Of a stretch of 64,000 nt of DNA, positions 1-9,133 are shown one piece after another (positions within the stretch are counted from its first letter, which is position 1; every line of letters starts with the position of its first letter). Made by a program: the position numbers and the translations under genes. The stretch spans positions 1 to 64,000 of the forward strand of contig DDLV01000036.1 of NCBI GenBank assembly GCA_002340325.1. Reading direction: 5' to 3'. The notes under the pieces are model-generated. The model ran no database searches and was not told where the DNA came from. It saw nothing but the letters and a program-made list of their open reading frames with translations. The DNA is from Glaciecola sp. UBA2563 (GTDB lineage Bacteria > Pseudomonadota > Gammaproteobacteria > Enterobacterales > Alteromonadaceae).

Positions 1-69
1 TTTACAGCGACTTTCAAATTACTAATACCTATAATCAAATGAGCGATGTTTATGTTATCAACACTTAAA
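1..69 (+). CDS. Possible C-terminal tail of an upstream gene (partial)
   Basis: Bases 3-69 are an open frame with no start inside the window. It ends at TAA and would finish a protein in ...NQMSDVYVINT. The frame is too short to identify. It may be the end of a gene lying outside the window or simply chance. The bases that follow, up to the prlC start, are A+T-rich and hold two small hairpins (TGAGG/CCTCA near 101-120 and GAAGCA/TGCTTC near 137-153) without a clear U-run. Confidence 0.3.
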
Positions 70-305
70 CAGAACATAGCCTTAAAAATAATTGTGTTAG
101 TGTGAGGTCAAAAGCCTCATTAATGTTGTTCTTACTGAAGCAAGTAATGCTTCGCCGCAAACTGCAAACTTCATTAACTATAGCAAGCAGTTGTTGATAA
201 TACGTAACACAAAGACCGGCGATTTTACGTAAATATTCTTATAAGGCTTGTTTTTGATTAAAACTACCCTAAATTCTCATTAGAATTAGTAAAAAAGTGA
301 TCACT

Positions 306-2354
306 ATGTCAGTTGATAATATTCCACAGTCAAGTATTTCCAATTTACCCACCTTTTCAGAAATAAATATCGATACTATTGTTGATGATGTTACCTCGGC
401 CATTCAGCATTGTAAGGATACTATAGAGTCAGTGGTCGCAGAGGGTGACTCAAGTTTTAATAGTATAGTTGGAAGGATAGATGAGGCTGATGACGAGCTG
501 AGTCGCATCTGGTCACCCATCAGGCACATGAATTCGGTAGTTTCATCAGACACTTTGAGAGAGGCGCATGATGCCTGCCTGCCATTACTTAGTGAATATG
601 GAACATATGTTGGTCAACACAAAGGTTTATTCACGTGTTATCAAACTATTCAAACCGGTGAGGAATACAAGTCTCTTACCCAGGCTCAGCGCAAATCTGT
701 TGATAATGCGGTGCGTGATTTTAAGCTGTCTGGTGTGGACTTAGATCAAGAAGCAAAAGCGCAGTATGCTGAGATTCAAACCAAGCTTTCTTCATTGTCT
801 TCCACGTTCTCAAATAATTTGCTTGATGCAACCATGCATTTTAAGTACGTCACAGAAGATGAAGAAGAGTTAAGCGGTCTTCCAGAATCGGCACTTGCAG
901 CAGCCAAGCAGTTAGCAGAGTCAAAGAACAAAAAAGGTTTTATGTTCACCTTGGACATCCCAAGTTATCTGCCAGTAATGACATACGCTGATAGCAGTGA
1001 ACTGCGCGAAAGAATGTATAAGGCATATGTAACACGAGCATCTGAGTTTGATACAGATGATGGTAAATTTGACAATACTGCCATCATCAAAGGGACATTA
1101 GCGTTACGCAAGCAAAAAGCAATGTTATTGGGATTTGATAATTATTCAGAATATTCGATTGCGAGCAAAATGGCAGAGACAAATGACCAAGTATTGGAGT
1201 TTCTCAACGCGCTAGCGGATAAGTCAAAACCACAAGCGCAAGCCGAAGTAAAGGAAATTGAAGTGTTTGCCGAGCAAGAATTTGGTAAAACGGAGTTGCA
1301 AGCATGGGATTTTAGTTATTTTGCAGAAAAGTTAAAGCAAGCAAAGTACAGTATTTCAGATGAACAACTTCGACCATATTTCCCAGAAGATAAAGCGGTT
1401 TTTGGATTATTTGAAGTCATCTCGCGCCTATACAATATAGATGTTGTGGAGGTAGAGCAGGTAGATAAATGGCATGAAGATGTGCGTTTCTTTGAGTTAC
1501 ATAAAAATGGTCAAGTAAGAGGTGCATTTTATCTAGACTTGTATGCGAGAGAGAAGAAGCGTGGCGGTGCATGGATGGATGAGTGCCAGGTGCGTCGAAA
1601 AACATTAGATGGTAATGTGAATTTACCTGTGGCCTATCTGACTTGTAATTTTAATCGACCGGTGGGTGATAAACCTGCGCTGTTCACACACGATGAAGTG
1701 ATCACGTTATTCCACGAGTTTGGTCATGGTATACATCATATGCTTACCCAGATTGAAGTAAGCGCAGTATCTGGCATTAATGGCGTTGCGTGGGACGCAG
1801 TTGAATTACCCAGTCAGTTTCTTGAGAATTGGTGTTGGCAGCCAGAGGCTCTAGCATTTATTTCGGGGCACTATGAAACTGGCGATCCGTTGCCTAAAGA
1901 AATGTTGGATAAAATGCTGGCGGCAAAGAATTTTCAATCGGCAATGCAGATGCTCCGTCAGTTGGAGTTTTCGTTATTTGACTATGAACTACATATGCAA
2001 ACGTCGGATGAACTTGATGTACAAGCATTTATTGATAAAATTCGCTCGCGAGTTGCGGTCATTAAGCCCCCTTCGTTTAATCGCTTTCAAAATGGATTCG
2101 GTCATATTTTTGCAGGTGGCTACGCTGCCGGATATTACAGTTACAAATGGGCAGAAGTGCTCTCATCAGATGCATTTTCGCGATTTGAGGAAGAGGGTAT
2201 CTTTAACCCAGATACAGGGGCAGACTTTTTGCACAATATTTTGGAAATGGGTGGCTCAAAAGAACCGATGGAATTATTTAAGGCATTTCGCGGAAGAGAG
2301 CCAAGCATAGATCCATTGCTGCGCCATGCTGGGATAAAAGCCGCCGCTGCATAA
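306..2354 (+). CDS. prlC: Oligopeptidase A, M3 family zinc metallopeptidase
   Basis: Cytosolic thimet-type endopeptidase that degrades peptides, including cleaved signal peptides in E. coli. The M3 signature HEFGHGIHH begins at base 1713 (about residue 470). Its two histidines and glutamate bind zinc and activate water. The helical N-terminal domain and the C-terminal motif FGHIFAGGYAAGYYSY (tyrosine-rich transition-state region) are both present. At 682 aa the length matches full-length PrlC. I chose ATG 306 rather than the in-frame GTG at 297 because no good ribosome site precedes either and ATG is commoner. The gene is followed after 22 bp by a glycosylase gene, so the two may be cotranscribed. 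Confidence 0.93.
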   Translation: MSVDNIPQSSISNLPTFSEINIDTIVDDVTSAIQHCKDTIESVVAEGDSSFNSIVGRIDEADDELSRIWSPIRHMNSVVSSDTLREAHDACLPLLSEYGTYVGQHKGLFTCYQTIQTGEEYKSLTQAQRKSVDNAVRDFKLSGVDLDQEAKAQYAEIQTKLSSLSSTFSNNLLDATMHFKYVTEDEEELSGLPESALAAAKQLAESKNKKGFMFTLDIPSYLPVMTYADSSELRERMYKAYVTRASEFDTDDGKFDNTAIIKGTLALRKQKAMLLGFDNYSEYSIASKMAETNDQVLEFLNALADKSKPQAQAEVKEIEVFAEQEFGKTELQAWDFSYFAEKLKQAKYSISDEQLRPYFPEDKAVFGLFEVISRLYNIDVVEVEQVDKWHEDVRFFELHKNGQVRGAFYLDLYAREKKRGGAWMDECQVRRKTLDGNVNLPVAYLTCNFNRPVGDKPALFTHDEVITLFHEFGHGIHHMLTQIEVSAVSGINGVAWDAVELPSQFLENWCWQPEALAFISGHYETGDPLPKEMLDKMLAAKNFQSAMQMLRQLEFSLFDYELHMQTSDELDVQAFIDKIRSRVAVIKPPSFNRFQNGFGHIFAGGYAAGYYSYKWAEVLSSDAFSRFEEEGIFNPDTGADFLHNILEMGGSKEPMELFKAFRGREPSIDPLLRHAGIKAAAA

Positions 2355-2376
2355 AGCTAATAAACAGAGATTTATA

Positions 2377-3069
2377 GTGCGAGCTGAAACATTTGCAGCC
2401 ATTGAAGCCAGAGCCGTTGAACGCAAAGGTGGACGAGATAAACTAGCAAGGATCACTAGTGAACCTCTTAGTAGCAATGAGATTATTGCGATCGATGACA
2501 GTCGGTTCTTAGCTGCGTTTACCAAAAAAGTATTTCAATCCGGGTTTGTGTGGCGAGTCGTTGAGCAAAAATGGCCAGCATTTGAACACGTATTTTTCAA
2601 TTTTAATATTGAAAAAATACTTCTTATGCCGGATGAAATGCTAGAAAAAAAAGCCAAAGATCCCGCCATAATTCGCAACCTTCGAAAAGTTTACACAATT
2701 CGCGAAAATGCATTCTTGTTACAGCGATTATCGGCAGAGCACGGAAGTTTTGGGCAATTTGCAGCGCCCTATCCATCTTCAAACATTATTGATTTGTGGG
2801 CTTACTTGCAAAAGCATGGGGCGAGACTTGGTGGCAATACTGGACCATATGCACTGCGTTCGATGGGCATCGACACATTTTTATTAAGTCAGGATGTTGA
2901 AGCATATTTCAGACATTATGACCTTATTTCAGGTGGTTTGAGAAGTAAACAAAGTCTGCGAACATTTCAAGACGTGTTTAATGCTTGGCAGGACGAGACG
3001 GGCTATTCGATGACACGCTTAAGTCAGATATTATCATACAGCGTGGGTGATAATTTTGTCGGTTTTTAA
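2377..3069 (+). CDS. DNA-3-methyladenine glycosylase I family protein
   Basis: Predicted base-excision glycosylase of the Tag (adenine glycosylase) superfamily, which removes alkylated adenines. The 230-aa sequence has the family's features: the region around FFNFNIEKILLMPDE, the segment ending in KDPAIIRNLRKVYTIRENA (a helix-hairpin-helix-like stretch), and GGNTGPYALRSMG. The usual N-terminal zinc-binding CxW segment of classical Tag is absent, so this belongs to the shorter variant subfamily and its catalytic activity is less certain. Translation starts at GTG 2377, with only a weak AGAG upstream. It lies 22 bp after prlC. Confidence 0.78.
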   Translation: MRAETFAAIEARAVERKGGRDKLARITSEPLSSNEIIAIDDSRFLAAFTKKVFQSGFVWRVVEQKWPAFEHVFFNFNIEKILLMPDEMLEKKAKDPAIIRNLRKVYTIRENAFLLQRLSAEHGSFGQFAAPYPSSNIIDLWAYLQKHGARLGGNTGPYALRSMGIDTFLLSQDVEAYFRHYDLISGGLRSKQSLRTFQDVFNAWQDETGYSMTRLSQILSYSVGDNFVGF

Positions 3070-3150
3070 CATCCGATTTACTCACTATTAATTGACAATG
3101 TTTAGAATACGTTAACTCTCGACTATCTTAATAACCACAAAGAAGGGCTA

Positions 3151-4500
3151 ATGAAGAAAATCGTTGTTGCTGTTGTTATATTCATATTTGTAGTCGTTGG
3201 TTTCAGGTTTGTATTGGGATTTTTTCCTTGGCAAATCAACGGTGCAATATCGTTGGCGACAGGATTAGGTGCAAAGCTAGCGTGTTCAGGCAAATTTGTA
3301 ACAGGACTAGATGATAAGCAGATAGTGAATGACCTCGCGTCATATTCACCCGCAACTCGATTGCTTGAACTCGATTATTCTTCCCCAAATGTTGTGACAG
3401 CAAGCTTGTTTGGGCTATCCGCCACTTCAGCAACTTACCGACCATCTCTGGGATGCACATTGGATATTGGTGACACATCGCTAGTGGATACACTTTTGGT
3501 GAACACACGAATTCCACCATCGACAAACTGGCCTGAAGGCTACATTGTTGACACGATAAAACCTGAACTACAAAAAGTCGTGGAGCATATTGTTGCTGTT
3601 GATAATGAAAATGAAAAAGACACACGTGCGATAGTCGTCGTGCACAACGGACAGATAGTTGCAGAAGCTTATGGTGAAGGCTACAGCAACGATACGCCTT
3701 TTTTGGGTTGGTCTATGGGTAAGTCGCTAATTGCAATGCTCGTTGGTCGATTGGAAATGCTACAGGGCATAAACGTAAATCAGACGGATGTGTTTTCGCA
3801 ATGGGCGGATGATGATCGCTCAAAGATAAAACTCGTCGATTTATTGCAGATGACCTCTGGATTAGAATTCGATGAGACATATGCACCTGGAAGTGATTCA
3901 ACACATATGTTGTTTTCTGCATACAGTGCGTCCAATGTGGCGCTAGACAGTCAACAGGGGGCTTTACCCGGGCAACATTTTTCCTATTCATCCGGCACGA
4001 CAAACCTACTTTCCAGATGGTTATCAGAAAGTTTGGGTGGACCGCAGGCGGCTTATGACTTCTTATATACAGAAATGTTTGAGCCAGCAGGGATCCACAC
4101 AATGGTGTTTGAGCCTGACCCCAGCGGTATTTATGTCGGTAGTTCATACATTTATGGAAGCGGACGTGATTGGGCAAGATTGGGATTAATTATGCTAAAC
4201 GAAGGCCAAATAAATGGTCAACGTTTGCTGAGCAAAGACTGGGTCCAGCGCGCTACATCGCCTAATGGCAGCGAAAACTATCAGCGCTATGGCTATCAAT
4301 TTTGGTTGAACAGCGATGGTGAAGACAAGTGGTATGAATCACTACCAAAGGATGCCTATTTCATGACGGGTAACAGAAAACAGTATGTTATGATTGCGCC
4401 CGCGAGTAATGCAGTAATTGTTCGCTTGGGGTGGACGTCGGGACTTTATTCATCTTCGGATAACTTCAAAACGATCCTTGATGCGCTTAATCGTGAATAA
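3151..4500 (+). CDS. Membrane-anchored serine hydrolase, beta-lactamase class C fold
   Basis: Member of the beta-lactamase/esterase/6-aminohexanoate hydrolase superfamily. One hydrophobic segment at residues 4-25 is a signal anchor or uncleaved signal, which places the enzyme in the periplasm. The catalytic S-x-x-K is Ser188-Met-Gly-Lys191 in GWSMGKS. The second motif Y-x-S is Tyr279-Ser-Ser281 in FSYSSGTTN. The substrate cannot be read from the sequence, and acyl esters or short amides are plausible. It is a single gene just upstream of ubiE, 27 bp away, with a start at ATG 3151 after AAAGAAGGGCT. Confidence 0.82.
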   Translation: MKKIVVAVVIFIFVVVGFRFVLGFFPWQINGAISLATGLGAKLACSGKFVTGLDDKQIVNDLASYSPATRLLELDYSSPNVVTASLFGLSATSATYRPSLGCTLDIGDTSLVDTLLVNTRIPPSTNWPEGYIVDTIKPELQKVVEHIVAVDNENEKDTRAIVVVHNGQIVAEAYGEGYSNDTPFLGWSMGKSLIAMLVGRLEMLQGINVNQTDVFSQWADDDRSKIKLVDLLQMTSGLEFDETYAPGSDSTHMLFSAYSASNVALDSQQGALPGQHFSYSSGTTNLLSRWLSESLGGPQAAYDFLYTEMFEPAGIHTMVFEPDPSGIYVGSSYIYGSGRDWARLGLIMLNEGQINGQRLLSKDWVQRATSPNGSENYQRYGYQFWLNSDGEDKWYESLPKDAYFMTGNRKQYVMIAPASNAVIVRLGWTSGLYSSSDNFKTILDALNRE

Positions 4501-4527
4501 ACTCTAAATCATTGTGGAATTATTCTT

Positions 4528-5307
4528 ATGACTAATCAAACTGAAACTGTCGTTGAACAACCAGATCAAGAGAAAACGGATTTTGGTTTTAAGAAAGTGC
4601 AAAGAAAAGACAAGGAAAAATTAGTCGCTGATGTTTTCGATTCGGTTGCAACCAAATACGACATTATGAACGACCTTATGTCATTTGGTGTACATAGACT
4701 GTGGAAGCGGTTTACCATTGACTGCAGTGGCGTCAAGCCGGGACATCATGTGCTCGATCTCGCGGGTGGAACTGGCGATCTTACAGCAAAGTTTTCTCGT
4801 CTCGTCGGCAAAAACGGAAAAGTAGTGCTTGCAGACATTAACCACTCGATGCTGATGGTGGGTAAAGAAAAGCTTACCAACAAAGGCATTATTGGCAACG
4901 TAGAATACGTCCAAGCTAACGCTGAAGAACTCCCTTTCCCTGAAAATTCATTTGATTTAATCACAATTGCTTTTGGATTGCGAAACGTCACGGACAAAGC
5001 AAAAGCGCTCGAAAGTATGTATAAAGTGCTGAAGCCGGGTGGTAGATTGCTTATTCTCGAGTTTTCAAAACCCCAGTCAGAACCCTTGAATAAAATGTAC
5101 GACGCGTACTCTTTTCATGTCCTTCCCTTTATGGGCAAGTTAGTAGCGAACGACAGCGAAAGTTATCAGTATTTAGCGGAATCGATAAGAAAGCATCCTG
5201 ACCAAGAGACGTTAGAAAACATGATGAAGGAGGCGAGATTTGAGCAGACGTCGTACTACAATTTAACCGGCGGAATTGTAGCTCTGCACAGGGGTTTTAA
5301 ATTCTAA
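4528..5307 (+). CDS. ubiE: Ubiquinone/menaquinone C-methyltransferase UbiE
   Basis: SAM-dependent C-methyltransferase that acts on 2-polyprenyl-6-methoxy-1,4-benzoquinol (and demethylmenaquinol) in quinone biosynthesis. The family opening DVFDSVATKYDIMNDLMSFG is intact. SAM motif I is LDLAGGTGD at about residues 76-84, and the post-motif ITIAFGLRNVTD is also present. The length of 259 aa is normal for the family. The gene heads a tight ubiE-ubiJ-ubiB operon, with ubiJ starting one base after the ubiE stop codon. Confidence 0.97.
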   Translation: MTNQTETVVEQPDQEKTDFGFKKVQRKDKEKLVADVFDSVATKYDIMNDLMSFGVHRLWKRFTIDCSGVKPGHHVLDLAGGTGDLTAKFSRLVGKNGKVVLADINHSMLMVGKEKLTNKGIIGNVEYVQANAEELPFPENSFDLITIAFGLRNVTDKAKALESMYKVLKPGGRLLILEFSKPQSEPLNKMYDAYSFHVLPFMGKLVANDSESYQYLAESIRKHPDQETLENMMKEARFEQTSYYNLTGGIVALHRGFKF

Positions 5308-5308
5308 C

Positions 5309-5944
5309 ATGCTGATAAAACAAACGATCACCAGCATTCTCGAAATTGCGATTAATAGAATACTGGCACTTGCGAGTGACCCCAAGGAGGTTCTGTTACC
5401 CCTTCAAAATACTGTTTGTATAATACATATACAAGAAATCGAACAAACGTTCGGGCTACATTTTTCTGAAGATCAGATTGAAATCACGGCCCAAGAGCTG
5501 CCGTCTGAGGACGAAAAAAATGCAATGGACTCTGGTGTTTGTTTCTTAATGATTTCATTGACCGCGCTACCCGAATTGAAGCAGACCAGTCAAATAACGA
5601 AACTTATCAAACAAGGAAAGCTAGATTTTTACGGCGATCTATCTGTTTTACAGCGCGTCAGTAAATTATTCTCGTCACTGGATATCGATATCGCTGAGAT
5701 CTTATCTCAATATATTGGTGATGCACCAAGTCATTGGGTTGTGTCATCGGCTAAACAAGTACACAGCAACCTTGAGCAAAAATTGAATTCTCAAGCATTA
5801 ACGCTGGCAGATTTTATATTAGATGAGCGTCCATTAGCAGTCCGCGGCATCATGATCACCAATTACATTGATGAGGTAAAAATACTGCGAGCAGATGTTG
5901 ATAGACTTGAGGCTCGCATCAGGCTGCTTGAAGGAACGCGTTAA
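5309..5944 (+). CDS. ubiJ: Ubiquinone biosynthesis accessory factor UbiJ (SCP2 domain)
   Basis: SCP2-type lipid-binding accessory protein of the soluble Ubi complex, thought to hold the hydrophobic quinone intermediates for UbiE-UbiI. An SCP2-like N-terminal half (residues about 15-115, with KQGKLDFYGDLSVLQRVSKLF) is followed by a short C-terminal coiled coil (VKILRADVDRLEARIRLLEG). The start at ATG 5309 follows the ubiE stop directly. The gene's identity rests on its position between ubiE and ubiB as well as its sequence. Confidence 0.92.
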   Translation: MLIKQTITSILEIAINRILALASDPKEVLLPLQNTVCIIHIQEIEQTFGLHFSEDQIEITAQELPSEDEKNAMDSGVCFLMISLTALPELKQTSQITKLIKQGKLDFYGDLSVLQRVSKLFSSLDIDIAEILSQYIGDAPSHWVVSSAKQVHSNLEQKLNSQALTLADFILDERPLAVRGIMITNYIDEVKILRADVDRLEARIRLLEGTR

Positions 5945-5946
5945 GG

Positions 5947-7575
5947 ATGAAAGTGGCGAGGTTTTATCGCATTGGAAGCGTTTTGTTGCAACATGGTCTT
6001 GATGAAATCATCCCTAAGCGATTTCGGCCTCGCTATTTCCGGGTGCTTCGAAAGTTAATTTTTTGGCTGCCAAACAAACACAAAGGCGAACACCCTGGAA
6101 AGCGTTTGCGTCTTGCCCTACAAGCGTTGGGTCCAGTGTACATCAAATTTGGTCAGATGCTGTCCACGCGACGAGACTTATTTTCGCATGAAATCGCTGA
6201 TGAACTTAGTTTATTGCAGGACAAAGTACCTCCATTTGACCCGCAAGAAGCGAAGGCGCTAATTGAAGACTCATTGGGTGTAAGCGACATTTATGAATTG
6301 TTTTCTGAATTTGAAATGACGCCGCTTGCCAGTGCGTCTGTTGCCCAGGTACATGCCGCTAAACTAAAAGAAAACGACGAAGAAGTTGTCATTAAGGTTC
6401 TGCGGCCGAACATCAGAAGCACGATCGAAGCGGATGTTGATCTCATCTCAGGTTTTGCTGAATTAGTTCAGCGCTGGTTACCTCAAGGACGCAGATTAAA
6501 ACCAGTGGAAGTTGTAAAAGAGTATAAGCGCACCATATTGGATGAGTTAGATTTGTTGAGAGAAGCTGCAAATGGCATCCAAATAAGGCGTAATTTTGAG
6601 GGTAGTGAATCGTTGTATATCCCGGCGTTCTACTCTGATTATTGTCGTAGAAATGTCATAGTGATGGAACGTATTTACGGGATACCTGTTTCAGATATTG
6701 ATGCCTTAGAAGCACAGAATACCGACTTCAAACGTCTCGCTGAACGTGGAGTAGAAGTTTTTTTTACACAAGTGTTCAGAGACAGTTTTTTCCATGCAGA
6801 TATGCATCCTGGCAATATCTTTGTGTCGAGAGAGCATCCCGACAACCCGAAATACATCGGCATTGACTATGGGATTGTAGGTACACTCGACAAGCAAGAT
6901 AAACGGTATCTGGCAGAGAATTTTATCGCGTTTTTTAACAGAGACTATCGCAAAGTAGCTGAATTGCATGTTGATTCCGGCTGGGTACCTGCAGATACTG
7001 ATGTCGCGGACTTCGAAATGGGGATACGAACCGTGTGCGAACCCATTTTTCAAAAGCCTCTCGACCAAATATCCTTTGGTAACGTACTTTTGCAGTTATT
7101 TACCACTGCGCGTCGCTTTGATATGGAGGTTCAACCCCAACTAGTACTATTACAAAAAACACTTCTCTATGTTGAAGGTCTTGGACGTCAATTATATCCC
7201 CAACTTGATCTATGGAAGACAGCGAAACCATTTCTTGAAGAATGGATGAAACAGCAGGTGGGTCCACAGGCGTTACTCAACAATCTCAAAGAGAATACGC
7301 CATACTGGAGCGAAAAGCTGCCTGAGATGCCTGATTTACTTTATGACACAGTTCGGCATTTAAGGAGTATTCCTGTACAACTTGAAAAACAGCACAAACA
7401 AGAAATGGAGCAACGCGCTCGATTGCAACGAGCGCGGTTTATCGGGCACATTGCTATTGCGTTTACTATTGGATCCTTGAGCGCTCACTTACTCGGGCAG
7501 CATGATTTTTATGCATTTTTATCAGGTGTGGCAGCATTTGCATGCTGGGTTTATGTTTTCAGGCGGTCGAGATAA
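5947..7575 (+). CDS. ubiB: Ubiquinone biosynthesis regulatory ATPase/kinase-like UbiB
   Basis: Atypical protein-kinase-like ATPase (ABC1/ADCK family) needed for coenzyme Q biosynthesis. The KxGQ motif sits in VYIKFGQMLSTRRDL. An alanine-rich loop follows (PLASASVAQVHAA), with the catalytic-loop region HADMHPGNIF and the metal site IDYGIVG. Two hydrophobic segments near residues 497-540 anchor it to the inner membrane. The length of 542 aa is normal. The gene starts two bases after the ubiJ stop. It converges with the ppx/gppA-type gene with a 43-bp gap in which I see no strong terminator. Confidence 0.96.
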   Translation: MKVARFYRIGSVLLQHGLDEIIPKRFRPRYFRVLRKLIFWLPNKHKGEHPGKRLRLALQALGPVYIKFGQMLSTRRDLFSHEIADELSLLQDKVPPFDPQEAKALIEDSLGVSDIYELFSEFEMTPLASASVAQVHAAKLKENDEEVVIKVLRPNIRSTIEADVDLISGFAELVQRWLPQGRRLKPVEVVKEYKRTILDELDLLREAANGIQIRRNFEGSESLYIPAFYSDYCRRNVIVMERIYGIPVSDIDALEAQNTDFKRLAERGVEVFFTQVFRDSFFHADMHPGNIFVSREHPDNPKYIGIDYGIVGTLDKQDKRYLAENFIAFFNRDYRKVAELHVDSGWVPADTDVADFEMGIRTVCEPIFQKPLDQISFGNVLLQLFTTARRFDMEVQPQLVLLQKTLLYVEGLGRQLYPQLDLWKTAKPFLEEWMKQQVGPQALLNNLKENTPYWSEKLPEMPDLLYDTVRHLRSIPVQLEKQHKQEMEQRARLQRARFIGHIAIAFTIGSLSAHLLGQHDFYAFLSGVAAFACWVYVFRRSR

Positions 7576-7618
7576 GCGTCTACAAAGTTCAATTTTGATG
7601 TAATCAAAGAACGGTAGT

Positions 7619-9112
7619 TCAGGAGATGACTAAGTTCCAGCCCACCGTGTATTGCATCCATGCCTCGTGAGTTAATTCAGTGATTATCAATGGGTGTTTT
7701 TGTTTGACGTCTTCATCAAAGTGCAATGTCCACTGGCTTTTATCAATTGTTAGTTTGGTTAGGGGAATGGCGTCATCACTGCGTCTAAAAGACAGAATAA
7801 TAGCAATACGAAGAACACGCAGAGCATCATTCAGCATACGCTGCAATTTTTCATTGTAACCACTAAACACAGTCGCATCGATCTTGCCGCGGTGCATTAA
7901 AATCAAGTCTTTAATCATCATGCGCTGTAGTTGCGTGAACCCTAGTATTTCAATATTGCTTAAAATATAGGCACCGTGTTGATGATGTCGCTTGTAACCG
8001 ATATGTAAACCTATTTCATGAAGTGCAGCAGCGGCTGAAACAACGATTTCCGTATCCAAATTACAATGTTGCGTTTGTTGACACATTTGCCTACACAGCA
8101 AAGAGGCAATCCTACCCGCGCGTTCGCTTTGCGTTCTATCAATATGAAAGCGTGAAATGAGCTGATTTATGCCTTGTATTTTTCTGTCGGTTTTTTTGAA
8201 CTCCTCAATCATTCCATAAATAATGCCTTCTCTGAGCGCCCCGCCAGAAATGTGCATGTTTTCAATTTCTAAGCTCTTAAAAAGCGCGATTAGTATAGCT
8301 AATCCGGCAGGAAAAATAGCACGACGAGAGGGTTCTAACCCATCGATGTTATTCAGTTTCGACACATGTTTAAGCTCTATGCACTCTTGCTGTAAAGCTA
8401 ATAAATGTTCAAGTTGTATCGCGTCAGTAATGCTGCGTTTTATCAAAATAGAGGTAACTGCTTGAGGTGTACCGGACGCTCCCAAGCACTGCTGCCAGTC
8501 AAAACACAAAAACATGTCACGATCAGGCTGGATCTTGGTAGCCGCATATTCAATAGCATCGGAAAATCGTTGTTCGGTCAATGCGCCACCAGCAAAATAT
8601 TTATCCATTAAGGTGACACAACCCATGTTAAAACTCTTCAGAAAAAGAGGCTGTAAGTCTCTACCAACGACGACCTCTGTACTTGCTCCTCCGATATCAA
8701 TAACCAATGCGTTCCCTTGACTGGCTGAAGTATACGCGACGCCCAGATAAATTTGGCGGGCCTCTTCATCGCCACTGATGATATTGATTTTATTTTTGAG
8801 CAATTGTTCTGCGGGTGCTACGAAGTCTGAGGCGTTATTTGCCAATCGAAGTGTAGCGGTGGCTACTATTCGGATGTTGGTGGCAGGAAGGTCTTGTAAT
8901 TTTTCGGCAAAATTTTTGATGCAATTCAGCGCGGTGTCAATAGACGCTTGGCTAAGGTTATTTTGCTCATCCAACCCTGAAGCCAAACGTACTTTTTGTT
9001 TATTTTTGCTGATTATCTGAACGCTGCCTGAAAGCAACCTGACAATCACCATGTGAAAACTATTTGAGCCCAAATCGACAGCTGCGTAATATTCGTCTTG
9101 AAGTGTCCTCAT
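7619..9112 (-). CDS. gppA: Ppx/GppA-family exopolyphosphatase / pppGpp phosphohydrolase
   Basis: ASKHA-fold phosphatase that cleaves terminal phosphates from polyphosphate or converts pppGpp to ppGpp. The N-terminal phosphate-1 motif is YAAVDLGSNSFHMVIVRL, and phosphate-2 is VIDIGGASTEVVVG. An HD-like C-terminal domain follows (residues about 310-497, with ALHEIGLHIGY). The 497-aa length fits either Ppx or GppA. The gene lies downstream of rhlB on the same strand, 21 bp away, as in E. coli where rhlB and gppA are neighbours, so I favour gppA. Sequence alone does not separate the two activities. Confidence 0.88.
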   Translation of the reverse strand: MRTLQDEYYAAVDLGSNSFHMVIVRLLSGSVQIISKNKQKVRLASGLDEQNNLSQASIDTALNCIKNFAEKLQDLPATNIRIVATATLRLANNASDFVAPAEQLLKNKINIISGDEEARQIYLGVAYTSASQGNALVIDIGGASTEVVVGRDLQPLFLKSFNMGCVTLMDKYFAGGALTEQRFSDAIEYAATKIQPDRDMFLCFDWQQCLGASGTPQAVTSILIKRSITDAIQLEHLLALQQECIELKHVSKLNNIDGLEPSRRAIFPAGLAILIALFKSLEIENMHISGGALREGIIYGMIEEFKKTDRKIQGINQLISRFHIDRTQSERAGRIASLLCRQMCQQTQHCNLDTEIVVSAAAALHEIGLHIGYKRHHQHGAYILSNIEILGFTQLQRMMIKDLILMHRGKIDATVFSGYNEKLQRMLNDALRVLRIAIILSFRRSDDAIPLTKLTIDKSQWTLHFDEDVKQKHPLIITELTHEAWMQYTVGWNLVIS

Positions 9113-9133
9113 CTAGCTCTCTTGATTATTGCT